DNA of 64,000 nt. Source: JAMBLL01 sp964460075 (GTDB lineage Bacteria > Actinomycetota > Acidimicrobiia > Spongiisociales > UBA5794). The stretch spans positions 15,054 to 79,053 of the forward strand of contig CAYWPC010000011.1 of NCBI GenBank assembly GCA_964460075.1. The letters are read 5' to 3'. Position numbers and translations under genes: made by a program. Below, in pieces: positions 1 through 8,273 of this stretch (the stretch's first letter is position 1; every line of letters begins with the position of its first letter). The notes below the pieces were generated by a model. The model saw only the letters and a program-made list of their open reading frames with translations. It did no database searches and was not told the origin of the DNA.

Positions 1-860
1 TCAGGCAGGCCGAAGAGATAGATGCCCTCACTCCACGGGCCCGCAAAGCGATTCTCGAGTTCGTTGGTCTCATCGATGTTCTTGCGACGAAGGCTGTCGA
101 CGGTCCGCGGGCCGCCCTCGAAGCCGTACTCGCCGACACTGGATACCTCGACATGATTCGCGCCGAGCGCTCCGTTGAAGCCATGGGTCGAGAGGAGAAT
201 CTCAAGGAGCTCCTCAGCGCAGCAGCGGAGTTCGAGGAATTGGGTCCTGCGTCGATGGGCCCGAAGGAGTGGTCTGTGCTCGATGGGATGGGAAAGCTCC
301 AACTGTTTCTCGAGTCCATCAGTCTCGTGACGGACGTTGACACCGTGGATCCTGCTTCCGCTGTGACTCTGATGACGCTACACAACGCCAAAGGCCTCGA
401 GTATCAAACTGTCTTCCTGACGGGACTCGAAGATGGTGTGTTTCCACATGTACGATCTCTCGGCAACCCGCAGGAACTTGAGGAGGAGCGAAGGCTCTGT
501 TACGTAGGCATCACGAGAGCGCGGAAGCGCTTGTATCTCACGAGGGCGTGGAGCAGGAATCTTTGGGGCCAGAACAATTACAACGGTCCGAGTCGGTTCC
601 TGCGCGAGATTCCTGATCATCTCGTTGTCGAAGCCGGGCGGAGGCGTCGGTCAGCATCGCTGGAGGCGAGGCGGCCGAGGAGCACCGTGTCCGGTATCGA
701 CGTTCAAGTTGGTGACCGTGTTCATCACTCGCATTGGGGTGAGGGTGTCGTGCGTGAGGTCGCGGGCGCCGGCGAGCGAGCCGAAGCAGTGGTGACGTTC
801 GAACGTCACGGTACCAAGAGACTTCTCCTCGCCTGGGCACCGCTCGAGAAGGTCAGCTAG
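1..860 (+). CDS. pcrA: UvrD/PcrA-type DNA helicase, C-terminal part (5' truncated by window edge)
   Basis: ATP-dependent 3'-5' DNA helicase of superfamily 1A, acting in DNA repair and replication-conflict resolution. The reading frame is open from base 3, so only the last 285 residues are present. They contain the late helicase motifs: MTLHNAKGLEYQTVFL (motif V region), then GLEDGVFPH, then EEERRLCYVGITRARKRLYL (motif VI, with the ATP-contacting arginine). The tail after residue ~215 (VGDRVHHSHWGEGVVREV) matches the small Tudor-like C-terminal domain typical of PcrA/UvrD1. The Walker A half lies outside the window. Family certain; PcrA rather than UvrD2 is inferred from the C-terminal domain. 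Confidence 0.93.
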   Translation, partial: RQAEEIDALTPRARKAILEFVGLIDVLATKAVDGPRAALEAVLADTGYLDMIRAERSVEAMGREENLKELLSAAAEFEELGPASMGPKEWSVLDGMGKLQLFLESISLVTDVDTVDPASAVTLMTLHNAKGLEYQTVFLTGLEDGVFPHVRSLGNPQELEEERRLCYVGITRARKRLYLTRAWSRNLWGQNNYNGPSRFLREIPDHLVVEAGRRRRSASLEARRPRSTVSGIDVQVGDRVHHSHWGEGVVREVAGAGERAEAVVTFERHGTKRLLLAWAPLEKVS

Positions 861-921
861 TCGCCCATCTCTAGCCTCTCTCGAAAGGGAAGAGTTACTG
901 GCTTCACTACCATTCGCACTG

Positions 922-1311
922 ATGCCCGTACGAATTCTGATAGCGAAACCTGGCCTCGATGGCCACGACCGTGGCGCAAAGGTCGTTGCGAGAGCGCTGA
1001 GGGACGCCGGCTGCGAGGTCATTTATACCGGTCTTCATCAGACGCCCGCCCAGATCGCAGAGATCGCAGTGCAAGAGGATGTCGACGGTGTCGGATTGTC
1101 CACGCTGTCGGGGGCACATCTCACCTTGTTCCCGAGTGTGGTCGACGAGCTCGAATCCCGCGGGGCGGGAGACATTGTCGTGTTCGGAGGGGGCATCATC
1201 CCCGACGCTGACATCCCCGTGCTCGAAGACAAAGGCATCACACCGATTTTCCGACCTGGAACGTCGCTCGATGACATTCAGGCATGGGTCGACCAACAGT
1301 TTTCAGATTGA
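922..1311 (+). CDS. Stand-alone cobalamin-binding subunit of methylmalonyl-CoA mutase type
   Basis: A 129-residue B12-binding domain equal to the C-terminal domain of methylmalonyl-CoA mutase. The DxHxxG signature is D13, H15, G18 within PGLDGHDRGAKVVA; H15 would be the lower axial cobalt ligand. The GLSTLSGAH and VFGGG segments are the other cofactor contacts. In this family a separate small subunit pairs with a catalytic TIM-barrel subunit encoded elsewhere, for example mutases acting on methylmalonyl-, isobutyryl- or ethylmalonyl-CoA. Its position just upstream of sucCD fits feeding of succinyl-CoA into the TCA cycle. No catalytic subunit is visible here, so the substrate is unknown. Confidence 0.88.
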   Translation: MPVRILIAKPGLDGHDRGAKVVARALRDAGCEVIYTGLHQTPAQIAEIAVQEDVDGVGLSTLSGAHLTLFPSVVDELESRGAGDIVVFGGGIIPDADIPVLEDKGITPIFRPGTSLDDIQAWVDQQFSD

Positions 1312-1338
1312 CCAACGGCACGTTCCCGAGGAGGAAAT

Positions 1339-2562
1339 GTGAAAATCCACGAGTACCAGGCGAAGGCCTTGATGAAGGGTCGCGGGATCGCTGTTCCTGC
1401 TGGTGTTGTCGCGACGACCGCCGATGAGGCTGTCGCGGCGGTGAGGGTGCTCATCGAGGCCACAGGCAACCCCGTTGTCGTCGTCAAGTCTCAGATCCAT
1501 GCGGGCGGTCGCGGGAAGGGACGATTCAAGGAGCATCCAGATGTTGGCGGTGTCAACGTCGTTCTCGACGGTATCGATGGCGGCATCGATGCAGCGGAAG
1601 CCAAAGTGCGGGAGCTCGCCACGCAGATGCTCGGCTCAACGCTTGTCACCGTCCAGACCGGAGACGAAGGCAAGACTGTCAGCACGCTCTACATCGAGCA
1701 AGGCATCGATATTGCCACTGAGCTGTATCTCTCCGTGTTGCTTGATCGCTCGACGAGCCACAACATCGTGATGGCATCAACGGAGGGTGGGACCGAGATC
1801 GAGGTCGTAGCAGACGAAACTCCCGAGAGGATCCTCAAGGAGGAGATCGACCCCGCGTTTGGTCTGCTCGATTTCCAGGCACGACGCATTGCTCATGGTC
1901 TCGGCCTGGAAGGCGAAGCCTTCCGCAACGGAGTGAAGTTCCTCAAGATGCTTACTGCGGCCGCCGTGGAGCTCGACACCGACCTTGTCGAGATCAACCC
2001 TCTTGTCGTCACCAAGGACGCCGAGGTGATGGCGCTCGACGGGAAGATGTCGTTCGAAGCCAACGCCCTCTATAGGCACCCCGACATTCTCGATCTTCGC
2101 GACCCGTCCGAGGAGGACACAGCGGAGTCAGAGGCGAAGGAGTTCGGCCTGTCGTTCATCAAGCTCGACGGTTCGATCGGGTGCATGGTGAACGGTGCTG
2201 GTCTCGCCATGGCGACGATGGACATCATCAACTATTTCGGTGGGGAGCCAGCGAACTTTCTCGATGTCGGAGGGGGTGCGGAGAAGGATCAGATCGTTGC
2301 AGCCTTCAAGCTCATCACGGCAGATCCGAACGTCAAGGGCATCTTCGTCAACATCTTTGGAGGCATCATGCGCTGTGACACGATTGCTGAAGGTGTGGTT
2401 GCTGCGGTGAAGGAAGTAGGGCTCAAGGTGCCGCTCGTCGTGCGGCTCGAGGGTACGAATGTCGAACTCGGCAAGCGGATCATCGATGACTCAGGCCTCA
2501 ATGTCGTGAGTGCAGAGGACATGAAAGACGGAGCGGAGAAGATCGTGGAGTTGGCCCGATGA
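1339..2562 (+). CDS. sucC: Succinyl-CoA ligase (ADP/GDP-forming) beta subunit
   Basis: The nucleotide-binding half of succinyl-CoA synthetase, interconverting succinyl-CoA and succinate with substrate-level ATP/GTP formation. The 407 residues begin MKIHEYQAKALM and carry the ATP-grasp segment SQIHAGGRGKGRFKE (residues ~51-65), ELYLSVLLDR, LVEINPLVV, and the C-terminal GGGAEKDQIVAAF and NIFGGIMRCDTIAEG segments. The GTG start at 1339 is preceded by AGGAGG at 1329-1334. The 3' end overlaps sucD by four bases (ATGA), so the subunits are translationally coupled. Slightly longer than the usual ~390 residues. Confidence 0.97.
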   Translation: MKIHEYQAKALMKGRGIAVPAGVVATTADEAVAAVRVLIEATGNPVVVVKSQIHAGGRGKGRFKEHPDVGGVNVVLDGIDGGIDAAEAKVRELATQMLGSTLVTVQTGDEGKTVSTLYIEQGIDIATELYLSVLLDRSTSHNIVMASTEGGTEIEVVADETPERILKEEIDPAFGLLDFQARRIAHGLGLEGEAFRNGVKFLKMLTAAAVELDTDLVEINPLVVTKDAEVMALDGKMSFEANALYRHPDILDLRDPSEEDTAESEAKEFGLSFIKLDGSIGCMVNGAGLAMATMDIINYFGGEPANFLDVGGGAEKDQIVAAFKLITADPNVKGIFVNIFGGIMRCDTIAEGVVAAVKEVGLKVPLVVRLEGTNVELGKRIIDDSGLNVVSAEDMKDGAEKIVELAR

Positions 2563-3485
2563 GTGTGCTGGTAGACAAGGACACCAAGGTCCTGGTTCAG
2601 GGAATGGGGAAGACTGGTCGGTTCCACACCGACAAGGCCATTGCGTACGGCACAAACATGGTTGGTGCCGTTCATCCGTCGCGCGCCGGCCAGGTTGAGA
2701 CCTACAGCGGAGCGATCGACCACTCGGGTGTGGAAGGTCGCGGTGACACCTACGAAGTCGATGTGCCGATATTTCGCGATGTTGCTAGTGCCATTGCAGC
2801 AACTGGTGCAGATGCATCCGTCGTGTATGTACCGCCGCCGTTCGCCGCGGATGCGATCATGGAGGCGGCTGACATCGGTGTGAAGCTCATCATCGTGATC
2901 ACCGAGGGCATTCCTGTGGCCGATATGGTCATTGCGAAGCGGTACGTTCAGGACCGCGATGTTCGCCTTGTCGGACCGAACTGCCCTGGTGTCATCACGC
3001 CAAGGCAGTGCAAGATCGGCATCATGCCAGGCTATATCCACACACCGGGCAAGATTGGTGTTGTGTCACGTTCAGGGACGCTGACCTATGAGGCCGTGCA
3101 TCAGCTCACGTTGAACGGCCTCGGCCAGACGACGGCGATCGGTGTCGGAGGCGACCCGGTCAACGGAACGAACTTCGTGGACTGTCTCACGATGTTCAAC
3201 AATGACCCTGCAACCGAAGGCGTCATCATGATCGGTGAGATCGGTGGAACCGCTGAGGAAGAAGCCGCCGAGTGGATCAAGGCGAACATGACGAAGCCTG
3301 TCGCCGGCTTCATCGCAGGCACGTCAGCTCCTCCTGGTAAGCGCATGGGCCATGCCGGCGCGATCATCTCGGGTGGCAAAGGAACGGCTGTGGCCAAGAT
3401 CGAAGCCTTGACCGCTGCTGGTGTCGTCGTCGCTCCAACACCGACGGACATGGGTGCGGCGATGCTTGAAGCGATCGGAGGATGA
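2559..3485 (+). CDS. sucD: Succinyl-CoA ligase alpha subunit
   Basis: CoA-binding, phosphohistidine-carrying subunit of succinyl-CoA synthetase, 308 residues. QGMGKTGRFHTDKAIAYGTN is the CoA-binding Rossmann region, GPNCPGVITP is conserved, and the active-site histidine is H265 in GHAGAIISGGKG. It starts in a four-base ATGA overlap with sucC. It ends before a 490-base gap without a recognised gene. Confidence 0.97.
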   Translation: MSVLVDKDTKVLVQGMGKTGRFHTDKAIAYGTNMVGAVHPSRAGQVETYSGAIDHSGVEGRGDTYEVDVPIFRDVASAIAATGADASVVYVPPPFAADAIMEAADIGVKLIIVITEGIPVADMVIAKRYVQDRDVRLVGPNCPGVITPRQCKIGIMPGYIHTPGKIGVVSRSGTLTYEAVHQLTLNGLGQTTAIGVGGDPVNGTNFVDCLTMFNNDPATEGVIMIGEIGGTAEEEAAEWIKANMTKPVAGFIAGTSAPPGKRMGHAGAIISGGKGTAVAKIEALTAAGVVVAPTPTDMGAAMLEAIGG

Positions 3486-3977
3486 CACTCCGCCCGTAGC
3501 GCGATGTGCGCGTGACGTAGCTGGAGCACCGGCGCGGGTGTCTCGGATGCAGGACGACGGATTCCTTCACGTACATGGCCGTGCCCACCGTGGATGGGCT
3601 TCCACCCTATTGAGGTTTCTACGGTTTCAGTCGTGCGGCGCTCTCGGCCGGATGTATACCGAACTTCCGCCAGGCCCGTGTCGACTGCACACATGACGAA
3701 CATCGCTTGTACCCGTGCGCGGTGTCCGCTCAGCCGACGTGGTCGCACCCGCGACCACGGGCTTGGCATGGCCTCACCGTGGATGTGTGTCTCGGTCGTC
3801 CCTCTGATTGACTGTCAGGACCGCGACACTTATCTTGACGCCAACCGCTGTCAATGACACGCACGACTCCTCCCGACTATTGATGTTCATCGTGACGCGA
3901 GCAGGGCAGAGTTGACGATTTGTGAGGTCATCCGTCCGCCACACCTTCGTTGCGATTAGCACGGCGAGGAAGCAGCG
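3486..3977. other. Intergenic stretch with no supported gene
   Basis: About 490 bases between sucD and the lipoprotein gene. Open frames exist on both strands but none has a convincing ribosome site plus recognisable protein. No T-tailed hairpin was found after sucD. A GAGGAAG ribosome site just before 3978 serves the downstream gene, so a promoter probably lies in the last 150 bases. Confidence 0.5.
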
Positions 3978-4622
3978 ATGTTCGCACGAGTCACGTTTGG
4001 CGTCACACTGATGCTTGTCCTCGCGGTGTGTAGCAATTCGACATCGGCTGAGCAGGTAGCCACGACCACGACGCAGGTAGCCACGACCACGACAGTCGAC
4101 ACCGACGTGAAGGTGCAGGCTCTCGACCCTGTCGGGACGCTCCTGGCTGCCGGTAAGCGGCTATCTGTTGGCGACTACACGACGACGGAGATGACTCCCT
4201 TGATCAGGTTCTCTACCGAACGATTCTGGGACTTCATAGGTGAGTTCCCATCGCTTCTGCTCCTTGGCCAACCCGCAGCGCAGCAATCACTCGCCTTCGT
4301 TCTGTTCCCTGTGTACTTGGGCGAGGGTGTTGTTGAGTCCATTCAGAGTGAATCGATATTCAACGCCTCCGATGTCGCGCCTGCGACCGTAGGTGGTATT
4401 GACGGTGTCTCGTTCATGGTCGATGTGGTGGTTCCAGGAGGTGGATTCGCTCAGACGACCCTGTTTCCGAACAACCAGACGTACAGTCAGGTCGACCTCG
4501 ATCCGCCCAGGTTCAACGACGGCGAACAAGTCAGGTTCACCCTTATCGAAGTCGGTGAGAACGTACTTGTGATCATGGCCGGATCGGGACCGTCTGGATT
4601 CGGTGGCTTCCTTTCAGAGTGA
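3978..4622 (+). pseudogene. Predicted lipoprotein, reading frame broken by a tandem duplication
   Basis: A 214-residue product with an N-terminal lipoprotein-like signal (MFARVTFGVTLMLVLAVCSN; LAVC would be the lipobox), followed by a short Thr-rich linker in which VATTTT occurs twice, then a globular secreted domain (YTTTEMTPLIRFSTERFW, later GGIDGVSFMVDVVVPGG). I do not recognise the family. The second half of the gene is duplicated exactly in the DNA. The 271-bp unit is not a multiple of three, so the frame ends with a stray SE-stop right after the junction. Removing one unit would let the frame continue ...GFGGFLAIVDELLATVTFG, a more natural end. It is therefore either a freshly mutated gene or an assembly artefact. 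Confidence 0.7.
4342..4612 (+). repeat. Tandem duplication, copy 1 (271 bp)
   Basis: First copy of a perfect direct repeat; bases 4342-4612 recur at 4613-4883 without a mismatch that I can find by eye. The copies abut, and the junction shares only one or two bases (TT), so no long homology seeded the event. Confidence 0.93.
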
Positions 4623-4883
4623 ATCGATATTCAACGCCTCCGATGTCGCGCCTGCGACCGTAGGTGGTATTGACGGTGTCTCGTTCATGGTCGATGTGGT
4701 GGTTCCAGGAGGTGGATTCGCTCAGACGACCCTGTTTCCGAACAACCAGACGTACAGTCAGGTCGACCTCGATCCGCCCAGGTTCAACGACGGCGAACAA
4801 GTCAGGTTCACCCTTATCGAAGTCGGTGAGAACGTACTTGTGATCATGGCCGGATCGGGACCGTCTGGATTCGGTGGCTTCCT
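4613..4883 (+). repeat. Tandem duplication, copy 2 (271 bp)
   Basis: Second copy of the 271-bp unit. Read in the +1 frame relative to copy 1 it encodes the same protein segment (SESIFNASDVAPATVGG onward) and continues into AIVDELLATVTFG, the probable original C-terminus of the lipoprotein. Confidence 0.93.
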
Positions 4884-4884
4884 T

Positions 4885-5235
4885 GCGATTGTCGACGAGT
4901 TGTTGGCCACAGTCACGTTCGGATGGATCCCAGACGGGTCGCTAATTTGCAACTCCACCTGCGGTCTTCATCTCGGCCGCTGGCGTGTGGGGTTGCAACG
5001 CCACACGAAGGTCGATTCGGTGGCAGCGAAGCTGCAAGGCCCCAGTCTCGGGAAGCTTGGGGCTGCCGGGGTCGCTGGAACGCATGCACTCCCTGAACCA
5101 ATCGGGAGCCAGATGCGCGGGCGAGTGCTGTCGATCGTGTTCCCCCCCCAGACGGCCATGAGGGTGATGTCGCTGCTGGAGCGGCCGCCATGTCGATCGA
5201 TCCCGCGCCACCAACGGCTTCTAGACTTGCAGCCG
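4885..5235. other. Stretch between broken lipoprotein gene and purN
   Basis: About 350 bases. The first ~40 encode the probable displaced end of the lipoprotein (AIVDELLATVTFG). The rest happens to be free of stops in the purN frame but the translation (for example LHLGRWRVGLQRHTKVD) does not look like protein. It must contain the purN promoter or leader; no clear -35/-10 pair was found. Confidence 0.5.
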
Positions 5236-5868
5236 ATGCCTCAAGAATCGCTCCCCATCGCTGTTCTCATCTCTGGTTCGGGGACCAACCTTCAAGCACT
5301 CATCGACCGGCAGGACGAAGTGTTCAGCATTGCCGTGGTCATCGCGGATCGACCGGATGCGTTCGGCCTTACGCGAGCCACCGATGCTTGTATCCCGATC
5401 GAAGTGGTTCAGAGGTCGTCGTACTCGACGCCGGAGGCCTTTACCGATGCTCTGTGCGATACGGCTGACCGCTACGGCGCCGCTGCACTGGTACTCGCCG
5501 GCTTCATGAGGATCCTCACGGCCTCAGCGATCGAGCGATTCCCGCATGCGATCATCAACGTGCACCCGGCCCTGCTTCCTGCATTCCCTGGAGCCCACGC
5601 AGTCGAGCAGGCCCTCGCGTACGGTGTGACACACACGGGGGTGACGGTCCATTTCGTCGATGAGCAGGTAGACCATGGTCCGATCATCGCTCAACGGACG
5701 GTCTCTGTCCTGGCCGGTGACGATCAGGCCTCGCTCCATGCCAGACTTCAGACGGTCGAGCATGAGTTGCTGCCAGAAGTAGTTGCAGCTTTCGCGCGAG
5801 GAGCGTTGACCGTCGAGGGAAGACACGTTCGGTGGAAACAGACGACACAGACGGAGGGCGTGCAGTGA
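5236..5868 (+). CDS. purN: Phosphoribosylglycinamide formyltransferase (GART)
   Basis: Third step of purine synthesis: transfers formyl from 10-formyl-THF to GAR. The 210 residues include GSGTNLQAL (phosphate loop, from residue 14), and the catalytic triad N108, H110 (INVHPALLPAFPGAH) and D146 (VDHGPII). The ATG at 5236 gives the normal family length; the frame is open far upstream but that part is not protein-like. It overlaps the purH GTG start by four bases. Confidence 0.95.
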   Translation: MPQESLPIAVLISGSGTNLQALIDRQDEVFSIAVVIADRPDAFGLTRATDACIPIEVVQRSSYSTPEAFTDALCDTADRYGAAALVLAGFMRILTASAIERFPHAIINVHPALLPAFPGAHAVEQALAYGVTHTGVTVHFVDEQVDHGPIIAQRTVSVLAGDDQASLHARLQTVEHELLPEVVAAFARGALTVEGRHVRWKQTTQTEGVQ

Positions 5869-7382
5869 CCCGAATAGCCGTAACGAGAGCGCTGATATCG
5901 GTATCCGACAAAGAAGGTCTCCTACCACTCGCCGAGGCGCTCGTTGAACACGGGGTCGAGATCGTGTCGTCTGGAGGTACTGCGGCACATCTCGCACAAG
6001 CTGGTATTCCCGTGATAGCAGTGCAGGATGTGACCGGTGCGCCCGAGATGTTGGGTGGGCGGGTCAAGACGCTGCACCCGCGCCTCCACGGAGGAATCCT
6101 CGCCGATCTCGGCAAAGAGCGCCACAGAAAGGATCTTGAAGATCTCGACATCGAACCGTTCCAGCTCGTGGTTGTCAACCTATATCCATTCGAGGCGGCG
6201 GTTGCCGAGGGTGCAGACCACGGAACAGCGATCGAGAACATCGACGTCGGCGGACCGACACTGATCAGAGCAGCAGCAAAGAATCACGCTTGGGTCGCGG
6301 TCGTGGTGTCGCCGGAGCGATACGACCAGGTGATCGCTGCCGTAGCCGATGGTGGGACTACCGAGGAGTTTCGATTGGATCTCGCACGCGAGGCATTCTT
6401 TCGGACGGGCAGCTACGACGCTTCGATCGTGAACTGGCTAGAGAGCGACGGTGGAGACAACCTTGTCCTAGCCCTCACCAAGCAGGCATCACTGCGATAC
6501 GGAGAGAACCCGCATCAGGAGGCTGCTCTGTACTCGGCTGGACGTTCGCGTGGATGGTGGTCTTCAGGGAGCCAGCTCCAAGGCAAGGAGATGTCGTTCA
6601 ACAACTATGCAGACGCAAACGCCGCCTGGAAGCTGGCTACGGATCTTCCTGAGGGTGCTGTTGCGATCCTTAAGCACATGAACGCATGTGGCGTTGCGAA
6701 AGGTGCCTCCATGCTTGAGGCGTTCACGAAAGCGTGGGCTTGTGATCCGCTCTCCGCCTTTGGCAGCGTCGTGGCGTTCAATGGTGAGCTCGACGTCGAC
6801 ACGGCTCGCGCCGTTACCGAGTACTTCGTGGAGATCGTCATAGCCCCGGCAATCACACACGAAGCGAGGGCTGTGCTTGGCCAGAAGAAGAATCTCAGGG
6901 TATTCGTCGCGTCAAAACCATCACCGTTCGACCTCGACATCCGCTCGATCGACGACGGATTTCTCGTGCAGCAGTGCGACATGGTTGCGGGCGGTGTCGC
7001 TACGTGGGAATCCAAGACCCGCGTGCCAACGACTCAAGAACGTACCGATCTCGAAATGGCCTGGATCATCGCGGCACACACGAAGTCGAACGCGATCGTG
7101 CTGGTCAACAACGGTGCTGCGGTGGGGATCGGTGCAGGGGACCAAAGCAGGGTCGGTGCTGCACAACGAGCCTTGGCCAAGGCGGGGGAGCGGGCAGTGG
7201 GCGCCGTTTGTGCTTCCGATGCCTTCTTTCCGTTCAGGGATGGGCCCGACACGCTAGCTGCGGCAGGTGTCACAGCCATCGTGGAGCCCGGTGGCTCTGT
7301 CAGAGATGGTGAGATCATCGAATCAGCGAATGAGCACGATGTAGCGTTGCTCTTCACAGGAGAAAGGCATTTCAAACATTGA
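5865..7382 (+). CDS. purH: Bifunctional AICAR formyltransferase / IMP cyclohydrolase
   Basis: Last two steps of IMP synthesis. The N-terminal IMP cyclohydrolase domain shows RALISVSDKEGL, VKTLHPRLHGGIL and NIDVGGPTLIRAAAKN. The C-terminal formyltransferase domain shows LRYGENPHQEAALY, LQGKEMSFNNYADANAAW and KSNAIVLV, ending GERHFKH as usual. I chose the GTG at 5865 (product 505 residues), which forms a GTGA overlap with the purN stop; an upstream ATG at 5832 would overlap purN by 37 bases. It is followed by a TTGA overlap into folD. Confidence 0.95.
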   Translation: MTRIAVTRALISVSDKEGLLPLAEALVEHGVEIVSSGGTAAHLAQAGIPVIAVQDVTGAPEMLGGRVKTLHPRLHGGILADLGKERHRKDLEDLDIEPFQLVVVNLYPFEAAVAEGADHGTAIENIDVGGPTLIRAAAKNHAWVAVVVSPERYDQVIAAVADGGTTEEFRLDLAREAFFRTGSYDASIVNWLESDGGDNLVLALTKQASLRYGENPHQEAALYSAGRSRGWWSSGSQLQGKEMSFNNYADANAAWKLATDLPEGAVAILKHMNACGVAKGASMLEAFTKAWACDPLSAFGSVVAFNGELDVDTARAVTEYFVEIVIAPAITHEARAVLGQKKNLRVFVASKPSPFDLDIRSIDDGFLVQQCDMVAGGVATWESKTRVPTTQERTDLEMAWIIAAHTKSNAIVLVNNGAAVGIGAGDQSRVGAAQRALAKAGERAVGAVCASDAFFPFRDGPDTLAAAGVTAIVEPGGSVRDGEIIESANEHDVALLFTGERHFKH

Positions 7383-8230
7383 GCGCGCAGATACTTTCAG
7401 GCACCGTGGTGGCCAAGGCGGTCCGCCACCAGGTTGCACAGGACCTTGAAGAACTTCGAGCCGAAGGGTTCGACGTGGGGCTCGCCACGTTGCTCGTCGG
7501 CGACGACCCGGCATCCCACGTGTATGTTGGATACAAACACAAAGACGCTGAGGCCGTTGGTATGCGGTCGATTGATGTGCAGCTTCCACAGTCGGCCAGT
7601 CAGGCGGACGTCCTTGCAGCAGTCGATGAGCTCAACGCCCGCGAAGACGTCACAGGCATGATCGTGCAACTGCCTCTTCCAGACGGCCTCGACGGCGAGG
7701 CGGCTGTAGAGCATGTGCTGCCCTCCAAGGACGCCGATGGGCTCCACCCGTTCAATCTCGGTCGCTTGATCCTCAGCCGCCAAGGGCCTCTCCCTGCAAC
7801 ACCGTCCGGCGTCATGACGATCCTCGAGCACTACGGAATAGAGACGGCTGGAAAGACTGCCGTCGTTGTCGGACGCAGCTTCCTCGTTGGCAAACCGATG
7901 GGTCTCCTTCTCGGTGCCAAGGGCGTGGATGCCACGGTGATTCAGGCACACTCACGGACACCGGATCTCGCATCGGTCTGCTCGACGGCCGATATCCTGG
8001 TGACGGCGATCGGTCGTCCCGGCATGGTCGATGCCTCGTTTGTCAAGCCAGGCGCCGTGGTCATCGACGTCGGCACGACCCGTACGGAGGATGGACTACG
8101 GGGCGATGTCGTCTTTGATGACGTCGCGCACGTCGCGAGCGCGTTGACGCCTGTACCTGGCGGCGTAGGACCGATGACTCGGGCCTCGCTGCTGAGAAAC
8201 ACGGTATGGCTCGCAAAGGCCTCGCTGTAA
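7379..8230 (+). CDS. folD: Methylenetetrahydrofolate dehydrogenase / cyclohydrolase
   Basis: Makes 10-formyl-THF, the donor used by both PurN and PurH, which explains its place in this purine operon. The 283 residues show SHVYVGYKHKDAEAVG with catalytic K53, QLPLPDGLD, KDADGLHPFNLGRL, and VVGRSFLVGKPMGLLL (NADP loop). The TTG start at 7379 overlaps the purH stop by four bases, with AGGAGAAAGG just upstream. Confidence 0.95.
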   Translation: MSAQILSGTVVAKAVRHQVAQDLEELRAEGFDVGLATLLVGDDPASHVYVGYKHKDAEAVGMRSIDVQLPQSASQADVLAAVDELNAREDVTGMIVQLPLPDGLDGEAAVEHVLPSKDADGLHPFNLGRLILSRQGPLPATPSGVMTILEHYGIETAGKTAVVVGRSFLVGKPMGLLLGAKGVDATVIQAHSRTPDLASVCSTADILVTAIGRPGMVDASFVKPGAVVIDVGTTRTEDGLRGDVVFDDVAHVASALTPVPGGVGPMTRASLLRNTVWLAKASL

Positions 8231-8273
8231 TACATGAGAACTCGAAAAATAGACGAACCGAACGGAGAAGCTG

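Noticed and set aside
3594..3857. Possible small gene after sucD
   Set aside because: No ribosome site, no recognisable protein, and composition typical of random open frames in GC-rich DNA.
4603..5868. A long open frame joining the duplicated lipoprotein segment to PurN as one fusion protein
   Set aside because: The middle ~100 residues are not protein-like, PurN has a normal internal start and length, and the frame exists only because no stop happens to occur.
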